Source of the DNA: a virus
Virus record (IMG/VR): IMGVR_UViG_3300028794_000007
Location: 1-59,586 of that record
Reading direction: 5' to 3' (one strand)
DNA length: 59,586 nucleotides
The notes beneath the pieces were generated by a model, which worked only from the letters and a program-made list of their open reading frames with translations, was not told the origin of the DNA and made no database searches. The stretch's first letter is position 1, and each line of letters begins with the position of its first letter. The translations under genes and the position numbers were made by a program. Shown piece after piece: positions 53,737 through 59,586 of this stretch.

Positions 53737-55149
53737 TCAGAAGGCTGGCGTGACCAGGCCCGTCCCCGTGATGCTTTGCATCCCATTGCTGTACCGCCTC
53801 AAACTGTAAGCGAAGTACCCGTACAGGACGAGCAGCACGCCGAGGCTGGCGGCCTTGGCCTGCTCCGCCCGGATGAACACCGGGGCCTGCGGGTCCTCCC
53901 ACAGGTGGCATTCGTCCTGTGGGACCACGAAGATCGCGTCCTCGTTGGTGCCGGCACCGCCGGCGGTGCCGATGTTGTTGTCCACCACGGCCGACATGCC
54001 GTTCGGCAGGACACCCCGCGAGCCGGAGCCGTACCGGACCGCGTTGTTGACGCCCGCGGCCTGGGGGTCGATGCCCGGCTGCTGGATGGTGGGCCAGTTC
54101 GGGCCGACCTGGGACTGCATCCAGTACCACCGGCGGGAGTGCATGATCACGTGCGACGGGACGGCCTGGCCCAGCAGGGCCGCTTCCACGCCGGCCGCGG
54201 CGCCCAGGAGCTTCGGGTACAGCTCGGGGACCGTCGGGGTTGCGTCGGTGTAGGTCGTGGTCGTCGCGACCGCGGCCAGACCGGTGGTGGCCTGGTTGAT
54301 CAGCGTGTTGTCCAGCGTGGTCGCGTACCGCTTGAACAGGTCACCGAGGGCGACCTCCTCGATGCCGGTGCCGCGCTCGAGGGCCTGCCGGGACAGGGTC
54401 TGCTGACCCGACGCGGTCTGGACGTTCTCCGTGAGGAGCGTGTCGTCCATGTCGGTCTCGGAGACGTTCGTGTTCTCCGTCGCCTGCAGCGCCACCGACG
54501 AAGCGGTGGTGATGCGGGAGATGTTGACCGTCATGCCCTCGGTGGGCAGGTCGTGGTGGTTGCAGATGTCCGCGAACGGACGGAGGTTCGCCACCGCGGG
54601 GGCGTACATGTCCGTCAGGTACTGCGGAACCACCAGGCCCGAGAACGCGCCGGTGCCGGCCGCACGCGTGAGGTACTGGGCGCGTTCGACGCGCTCCTCC
54701 TGCATGTGCCGGACGAGACGCTGCTCGGCCTCGAGGTCGCGGAACAGGAACTGCTTCGCGACGTCCCGGACGAACTGGGAGCCCTTGCGGTCGCTGCCCT
54801 TGTGGTAGGTGCGCTCCTCGGTCCCGACGCGGGCGACCTGGTCGTACTTGCGGGTCTGGACGCCGGTGGAGTGGCGTTCCTCGCTCGCGGTGGTGACCTC
54901 GAGCTCCGCGGTCTTGGCGCGCTTGGCGTTCTCGAGCTTGGAGGCGATGCCGACCAGGTCGGTGGCCTTGCGCTCCTTGATCTCGAAGAGCTCCTTGACG
55001 CGCGCGTCCTCGTCCTGGGTGAGGGTGGAGCGGCCTTCCTGGGTGGCGGACGCCACGATGGCCTGGACTTCGGCGATGGCCTTGTCGCGGGCCTTCGTCG
55101 CCATGTCCTGCTCCACCTCGATCTTGGTGATGATTTCGTCGATGACCAT
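53737..55149 (-). CDS. Major capsid protein, HK97 fold
   Basis: 470 residues from ATG 55149 with GGGAGG upstream. An N-terminal delta-like coiled region (about residues 1-110, KELFEIKERKATDLVGIASK) removed by the protease is likely, followed by FSGLVVPQYLTDMYAPAVAN, SEERH-linked linker and the HK97 core (WYWMQSQVGPNWPTIQQPG, DPQAAGVNNAVRYGSGSRG, GYFAYSLRRYSNG). Follows the S78-type protease, as in HK97. Confidence 0.93.
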   Translation of the reverse strand: MVIDEIITKIEVEQDMATKARDKAIAEVQAIVASATQEGRSTLTQDEDARVKELFEIKERKATDLVGIASKLENAKRAKTAELEVTTASEERHSTGVQTRKYDQVARVGTEERTYHKGSDRKGSQFVRDVAKQFLFRDLEAEQRLVRHMQEERVERAQYLTRAAGTGAFSGLVVPQYLTDMYAPAVANLRPFADICNHHDLPTEGMTVNISRITTASSVALQATENTNVSETDMDDTLLTENVQTASGQQTLSRQALERGTGIEEVALGDLFKRYATTLDNTLINQATTGLAAVATTTTYTDATPTVPELYPKLLGAAAGVEAALLGQAVPSHVIMHSRRWYWMQSQVGPNWPTIQQPGIDPQAAGVNNAVRYGSGSRGVLPNGMSAVVDNNIGTAGGAGTNEDAIFVVPQDECHLWEDPQAPVFIRAEQAKAASLGVLLVLYGYFAYSLRRYSNGMQSITGTGLVTPAF

Positions 55150-55191
55150 GACGAAACCTCCCTTTCGAGTTGCAGAAGTTGACAGTGGGCT

Positions 55192-55295
55192 CGCGATCCC
55201 GGTCTGAGTGCCGTCCATGCGAGGGCAGCTACCGATCTGAGTGTCGGCATGCTGGTGGAACCGATCCGCGCGCTTACCGGTCTGAGTGCCGGCTG
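55192..55295. repeat. Three direct repeats upstream of the capsid gene
   Basis: CCGGTCTGAGTGCC at 55199-55212 and 55277-55290, and a close variant CCGATCTGAGTGTC at 55232-55245. Spacing is 33 and 45 bp. They lie in the noncoding leader between protease and capsid genes. They may bind a protein or mark an internal promoter or RNA site. Confidence 0.6.
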
Positions 55296-55309
55296 AGCGC
55301 GGGAAGTCT

Positions 55310-56083
55310 TCAGAGCTCGAGCAGAGCCTGGATCAGCTGGATCGACCGGCCCTGCGGCTGCGCCGGAACCTCCGGGACGGAGACCTCGGCACGCTCGGCG
55401 GGCACCTCCGGCTCGACGGGCGCCGGCCGTGCGTGGGTTTCCTGCAGCATCTCCACCGCGGCGCGCTGCGCACCCGACGGGAGCCGCTGCAGGTCGTTGA
55501 GGATCTCCGTCTGCCGCGCCGCGACGCTCGTGTACGGGTTGGCGCCGTAGTTCACCGCGGAAACGTCACCCCGGTCGAGGTCGACCTCGAGGATCCGGAA
55601 CTCGGAGTAGTCCTCGTTCCACTGACCATCGATGATCCGGAACGCGAACGACATTTCCGTGACGTCACGGTCGTCGATGGCGAGGAGGAGGTCGTTCACG
55701 TCGACCCGCTTCGGGTTGACGTACGCCTCCGTCTGCAGCCCCTGCGAGTCCGCGGCCAGCAGCAGCGAACCCGAGGTGGTGCGGGCCATGGTGACACCGG
55801 AGTGGTTCACCAGGTACGCCACGTCCGGCTTCCGCGAGAGGGTCTTCGCGAACGCCCCCTGGTCGACGATCTCGTCGTACTCGCCGAACATGTCGTACAT
55901 CCGGTACGCCTTCTCCACGACGGAGGCGTTTCCGGTGAGCTTGACCTTCTCCGCGCCGTTCCAGATCACCGGCTCGGCGCGCATCTGCGCCGAGAACGGC
56001 TGGCGGTGCCACGCCCCGTTCGGGATCTCGCCCGGGTTCTCGGTTACCGCGGCCGCGCGGCGCTGGAGCACATTCGGATCCAC
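55310..56083 (-). CDS. Prohead protease, S78-type
   Basis: 257 residues from GTG 56083, preferred because AAGGAG lies seven bases before it; an upstream ATG or GTG at 56101-56104 is possible. Motifs PDVAYLVNHSGVTMART with the catalytic His, and DRDVTEMSFAFRI with the catalytic Ser, are the S78 family signature. It cleaves the capsid delta region in the prohead. The C-terminus is Pro-rich. Confidence 0.88.
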   Translation of the reverse strand: MDPNVLQRRAAAVTENPGEIPNGAWHRQPFSAQMRAEPVIWNGAEKVKLTGNASVVEKAYRMYDMFGEYDEIVDQGAFAKTLSRKPDVAYLVNHSGVTMARTTSGSLLLAADSQGLQTEAYVNPKRVDVNDLLLAIDDRDVTEMSFAFRIIDGQWNEDYSEFRILEVDLDRGDVSAVNYGANPYTSVAARQTEILNDLQRLPSGAQRAAVEMLQETHARPAPVEPEVPAERAEVSVPEVPAQPQGRSIQLIQALLEL

Positions 56084-56100
56084 CTGACTACTCCTTCGCA

Positions 56101-57294
56101 TCACGGCGCGCTCGCCGCCGGCTTGACAGCTTCAAGTCCCGCGCCAGGCTCGACCGTCGAACCTCGAGGCGGCCAGAACGTCAAGAACTGGTCGATCTGG
56201 TCCTGCGTCAACGCAGGGAGGTTGTCGAGCTCCCGCGCCTCGTCGGGAGTCATCGTGCGGGAATCGATCTTCACCTTGATCAGGTCGGCAGCCGTTTTCG
56301 GGTCCAGCCGCAGCAGGGCGCCGGTGTTGAACTTCACGTAACGAGGCTTCGACAGCAGACGTCCGAGGGCGTTCTCTCGGCGGATCACGGCAGGCCCCAG
56401 ATGCATGATCAGGAACTGCAAGTTCCGTTGCGTGATCGACGCGTACGTGATGCTGCCCGACTGCACCGCAGCGTCGATCAGATCCCCTGGGCAGTCGAAG
56501 AACCGCGCGATGTCCCCGATGGAGAACTGTTTCGCCTCGAGCCACGCCGATCCAGCCTGCTCGGCCTGGATCATGTCGTATTCCCAGTCGTTGCCCGTGA
56601 CGAGGATCTCGCCGGCTCGGATCGACGCGTTGTAGCGTTCCTTGATGGTGCTGGCCTGCTCGGACGTCAGCGCCTTCGCGGTGTTCTTCATGTGCGCGAG
56701 CGGGACCCCGCCGTTGCCGAACCAGTCCAACGCGAAGTCCTGAATCGACAAGTACTCGCTGATGGACCACGCCGCATAGGCGACAGGCGACAACCCAACC
56801 GGAAGCCCGGACACGGTGTACTGACGCTCGTGCCACACGTCCTTCGGGTCATACAGCTTCCCTGCGATCCGGTACTGCTCCTTGCCGTCCCGGATCACGA
56901 ACGCGCACTCACCCAACGGCTGCAGGTCTATCCGGCGAGGAAGACCCCCGCCGTCCCGCTCCGTGATCAAGCCGAAGGCGTTCCCGCCCCGGTCAAGATC
57001 AACCTGAGACGAGTACAGCCACTCCTGCAGGTCCACTCGCTCCCCGCCCGGGTTCACCAGGACAGGGGGCTTCGGAACCTCGATCTGCTCGCCATTCACC
57101 CGGCGGAACACATCCACCGGCATCGTCGAAACCAGATTCCCCCGCAACCGCAGGCACGCCCACACCGCCGAGTGCCGCATCGCCGTGTCATTCGTGACCA
57201 CAGGCATACCCGGCTTGCCCAATGCGCGACGGGAGTTGACCATCTCTTCAGGCGTGGGGCCGAAGATGTTGCTCGTCCGGCGGAACAGCGACAT
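56101..57294 (-). CDS. Portal protein
   Basis: 397 residues from ATG 57294 with GAGG upstream. MSLFRRTSNIFGPTPEE, then AVWACLRLRGNLVSTMPVDV, LYDPKDVWHERQY and IARFFDCPGDLI match the HK97-family portal, the dodecameric DNA channel at the head vertex. Follows TerL and the small membrane gene, standard order. Confidence 0.92.
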   Translation of the reverse strand: MSLFRRTSNIFGPTPEEMVNSRRALGKPGMPVVTNDTAMRHSAVWACLRLRGNLVSTMPVDVFRRVNGEQIEVPKPPVLVNPGGERVDLQEWLYSSQVDLDRGGNAFGLITERDGGGLPRRIDLQPLGECAFVIRDGKEQYRIAGKLYDPKDVWHERQYTVSGLPVGLSPVAYAAWSISEYLSIQDFALDWFGNGGVPLAHMKNTAKALTSEQASTIKERYNASIRAGEILVTGNDWEYDMIQAEQAGSAWLEAKQFSIGDIARFFDCPGDLIDAAVQSGSITYASITQRNLQFLIMHLGPAVIRRENALGRLLSKPRYVKFNTGALLRLDPKTAADLIKVKIDSRTMTPDEARELDNLPALTQDQIDQFLTFWPPRGSTVEPGAGLEAVKPAASAP

Positions 57295-57306
57295 GCCTCA
57301 CCGCCT

Positions 57307-57483
57307 TCACTCAGGGTCCCTACGCTTCGGCGGACGCCCAAGCCACCACGCGGCCACACCAACAACGATCCCCGCGCCGGCGAAACCCAACGCGGGATGG
57401 ACTTGCCACAGCGCCCGGGCTGCGGCCACCGCGAACAGCATCAGCGTGAGCAGCTCGAGCGCGGTAACGATGTGCGTCCTCAA
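57307..57483 (-). CDS. 58-residue two-helix membrane protein between TerL and portal
   Basis: TTG 57483 with GGGGAG eight bases upstream, stop at 57307. Two hydrophobic helices (about residues 6-24 and 31-46) with a basic C-terminal tail (RPPKRRDPE). Too short for most callers and started by TTG. It may be a virion-assembly membrane protein; evidence for function is absent. Confidence 0.5.
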   Translation of the reverse strand: MRTHIVTALELLTLMLFAVAAARALWQVHPALGFAGAGIVVGVAAWWLGRPPKRRDPE

Positions 57484-57503
57484 TGCACCGACTCCCCAAG
57501 GGT

Positions 57504-59000
57504 CTAGTAGACGGATTCGAGGACGTCGTAGTTCGCGTCCTGCACCAGGTGGGCGCGGGACTCGTACACCCAGCGGGCGAACGTCAAAGCAACCAGCGGC
57601 GATGTGTCGGACTCGAGGTCCTTGCGGGTCCAGATCTCCGCGAACTCCGTGACCTTCGTCTTCGCCCCGGCAACCGACGCGTCCAACTCCCGCTGCCCGG
57701 TGTGCTTGAACGTGCCCTGCTTCACTGCGTCCAGGAACTGACTGGTCGCCGCGGTCATGTCTGTCGAGTTCAGGACCACCAGGTCCCCGGAGAGAGGGTC
57801 GTCCGACTTCAACGGGACCCGTATGTCGGTGGCGTCGAACTCCTCACCCTCGAGCGAAGCTGCGACCTGCCGTCCGGCACCGATCCCCACCGGGTTCAGT
57901 GCGTCCCGCCACCGCACGAGCTCGGGAATCACCCAGTCCGTGCCTGGCTTGTACGCCACGATCTGGCCGTGACCCAGCCCGTCCTCGCGCCGGCCCCACA
58001 GCGCGATCGCCGCGTAGTCCCGGGTCGGGGAGATGTCCACCGCGATCGCGACGTCACCCTCACGCTGAGACTCCCCGTCGAGCAGATTCGCCCACTGGCC
58101 GAGGTCGATCGCCGCACCGGCAGCCGCGGGGGGCTGGTGCCAGCCGAGTCGTTCCCGGCCGAACTCGAGAGCGGGGAGCGCCAGCCGCTCCGCGCGGACG
58201 TACTCGATCGTGATGCGCTTCCCTAGGGTGTGGTTCGCCTGCTGCCACAGCGCCTCGTCGTCCAGCGCGCACCCTGGGGTACCGGGCATGTGCGGGCACC
58301 GCTTCCCTCGCTCGCACGGCGGGTCCTCCCACGAACCTGCAGCGCAGAACTCCACCCAGATCAGCGACGGATCCTTCCCTGACCGCCCCCGATCCTTCAA
58401 CCGGTGGAGGTGATCGGAGGTATCCAGCGCCCCGGACGACCCGTAATTGATCTGCGGGTCAGGCCGGGCCGACAGGGTAGGCATGAGAGCGCCCATCGCG
58501 GCGCCGGCGAGGAACAGTGCCTCGTCCATCACGACCCGCTTACCACCCAAACCACGGCCGCCGCCCTTGGACCGGGCGAGGAACTCGAGCGTCGCACCGT
58601 TGTGAAGCTCGATCGCTTCCTCACCGTGGCCGTGGCAGATGCTCTTCACCCGCCGCGACAGGTCCGGCGACGTTGCGATGCACGTCTCGAAGTCCTCGAA
58701 CGCTCCCCGTGAGGTCTTGAACAGGTGCGCGGTCCAGACGATCCGGTCCGGCGGCATCAGGAACAGGTCGAACAACGTCACCGGCAGCAGCACGCCACCC
58801 GTCTTCCCGTTCTGCCTCGCCTCGACGACCGCGGACTCGAGTGCCGCCCACCGACCGCCCGGCCCGTAGGACAGCAACGCGTCGACTCCGAGACACTGCT
58901 CCTCGTCCAATACTCGGCCGGCCCGCTCCGCGAGGTCGACCGCCTCATCCCCGTACGACCCCACACGTGTCGGGATCGACAAGAACGCCGGGTGGATCAC
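57504..59000 (-). CDS. terL: Terminase large subunit
   Basis: 498 residues. Walker A ARQNGKT at residues 61-67, Walker B RVVMDE at 155-160, and a nuclease Asp at residue 322 in VAIAVDISPTRD give both ATPase and RNase-H-like nuclease halves. It drives DNA packaging and cuts at cos. A degenerate ATPase-domain copy lies at the other window end. Confidence 0.95.
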   Translation of the reverse strand: MIHPAFLSIPTRVGSYGDEAVDLAERAGRVLDEEQCLGVDALLSYGPGGRWAALESAVVEARQNGKTGGVLLPVTLFDLFLMPPDRIVWTAHLFKTSRGAFEDFETCIATSPDLSRRVKSICHGHGEEAIELHNGATLEFLARSKGGGRGLGGKRVVMDEALFLAGAAMGALMPTLSARPDPQINYGSSGALDTSDHLHRLKDRGRSGKDPSLIWVEFCAAGSWEDPPCERGKRCPHMPGTPGCALDDEALWQQANHTLGKRITIEYVRAERLALPALEFGRERLGWHQPPAAAGAAIDLGQWANLLDGESQREGDVAIAVDISPTRDYAAIALWGRREDGLGHGQIVAYKPGTDWVIPELVRWRDALNPVGIGAGRQVAASLEGEEFDATDIRVPLKSDDPLSGDLVVLNSTDMTAATSQFLDAVKQGTFKHTGQRELDASVAGAKTKVTEFAEIWTRKDLESDTSPLVALTFARWVYESRAHLVQDANYDVLESVY

Positions 59001-59416
59001 GCCGACTCGGCCTTTGCCCGCCGGCGCGCCAGCAGCTCGTCGACCGCGTCGCCCTGCTTCGGCGCACCGCGGAGAGCGACCTCCATCGCCGCGCGCAACT
59101 CCCGCGACAGCGACGCCGCCCCCGCAGCTGTGTGCTCCCCCGCGGCGAACAGCTCCGCCAGGTGCATCACCAGCGCGCCCTCAGGAGACTCGAGCCGCTC
59201 CGCCGTCTCCAGCTGCTTGCTGTACGCCTCGACCAGCGACGCCCGCGGCCGACCAGGAGCCGGGTTTTTCTCACCACGGTCTGGCAGTTCGATGACCCGC
59301 GGGTTCTTCCGATCCCTCGGAGGTCTGCAGGTCATGCAATACTTCCTGGGCCGAGCCGACCCCTGCTGGGGTGGGATGACCTCGCCGCAACCAGGGGTTT
59401 CGCAGACCTTTTTCAC
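58997..59416 (-). CDS. terS: Terminase small subunit
   Basis: 139 residues with ATGA overlap to TerL. An N-terminal zinc knuckle (CETPGCGEVIPPQQGSARPR, then KYCMTCRPP) and a helical C-terminus (MHLAELFAAGEHTAAGAASL). It recognises the packaging site and presents it to TerL. The Cys knuckle is a distinctive actinophage feature. Confidence 0.85.
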   Translation of the reverse strand: MKKVCETPGCGEVIPPQQGSARPRKYCMTCRPPRDRKNPRVIELPDRGEKNPAPGRPRASLVEAYSKQLETAERLESPEGALVMHLAELFAAGEHTAAGAASLSRELRAAMEVALRGAPKQGDAVDELLARRRAKAESA

Positions 59417-59586
59417 GGTAAGCCACCCCCTGGGTTTAGTGCTCGAGGCCCCTCTCGGCGCGGACGGTTTTCTGCGGCCTCACCAGCGGATTTCTGCTAC
59501 ATCATGATCACGCGACGATCTTGGAGTCGGCATCGTCGCAGGTCAGGGGCTTAAACCGCCGTGTTAGAGAGAAATGCACGGAGCCT
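59417..59586. other. Terminal noncoding region, probable cos side
   Basis: No gene. GCGACGAT (59512-59519) pairs with ATCGTCGC (59532-59539). Adjacent to TerS at the window end, it fits a packaging or cos region. Overhang bases cannot be read from one window. Confidence 0.45.

Noticed and set aside
55192-55295. Short CRISPR-like array
   Set aside because: Only three 14-bp repeats with unequal spacing, one degenerate, and no cas genes.
1-59586. An integrated prophage with host flanks
   Set aside because: No host-type genes at the ends, the integrase and attP are central, and terminase and HNH genes lie at the ends.

Overview
The window reads as a complete temperate siphovirus genome from a high-GC actinomycete host, written in the reverse of the usual orientation. 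The evidence is GC-rich coding with GTG and ATG starts, actinobacteria-specific families (WhiB, a Scr1-type XRE regulator paired with DUF397, a DUF6221-like protein, an FDXHR zinc protein, a ReqiPepy6 Gp37-like tail protein) and a full set of HK97-type head and long-tail genes. The sequence appears to be in virion order, not integrated: TerS lies next to one end, an HNH endonuclease lies near the other, and a single tRNA-3'-end attP-like core sits inside the sequence. Host genus cannot be fixed from the sequence.

Layout, following late transcription (minus strand, right to left). 59.4-55.3 kb: TerS, TerL, a small membrane protein, portal, prohead protease. 55.1-47.1 kb: major capsid, a mobile endonuclease, seven small or repeat-rich virion proteins including one with a LamG-like domain, and head-tail connectors. 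47.1-37.1 kb: tail terminator, tail tube, frameshifted tail chaperone, a 1340-residue tape measure with a transglycosylase-like domain, and baseplate and fibre proteins. 37.1-35.0 kb: lysis genes ending at strong hairpins.

The centre (24.1-34.9 kb, mostly plus strand) is the lysogeny and accessory region. It holds the repressor, a small membrane protein, the tyrosine integrase, several DNA-binding proteins (two RHH, a triple-XRE protein, an RHH-tailed protein), the attP candidate, a Scr1/DUF397 pair, Cys-rich microproteins and a membrane-anchored exported protein. The repressor and a Cro-like gene diverge from an operator region built of TCTGCA hexamers at 10-bp spacing.

The early region (24.0 kb to 0.1 kb, minus strand) is a run of more than 50 small genes, most joined by ATGA, GTGA or TGATG overlaps. 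It encodes a Cro-like protein, an excisionase-like protein, an antirepressor, a Rad52/ERF-like annealing protein, a LuxR-type regulator, a cytosine methyltransferase with an out-of-frame overlapping ORF, WhiB, a DnaD-like initiator and DnaC-like loader, a sigma-like factor, an adenine methyltransferase and a proteasome-like peptidase. Near the end lie an HNH nuclease and a degenerate copy of the TerL ATPase domain.

The strongest unexplained signals are: the TerL look-alike that has lost both Walker motifs; the overlapping ORF inside the methyltransferase; three matching paired operators tied to two RHH paralogues; a compensating hairpin leader found upstream of separate operons; and several structured noncoding blocks.
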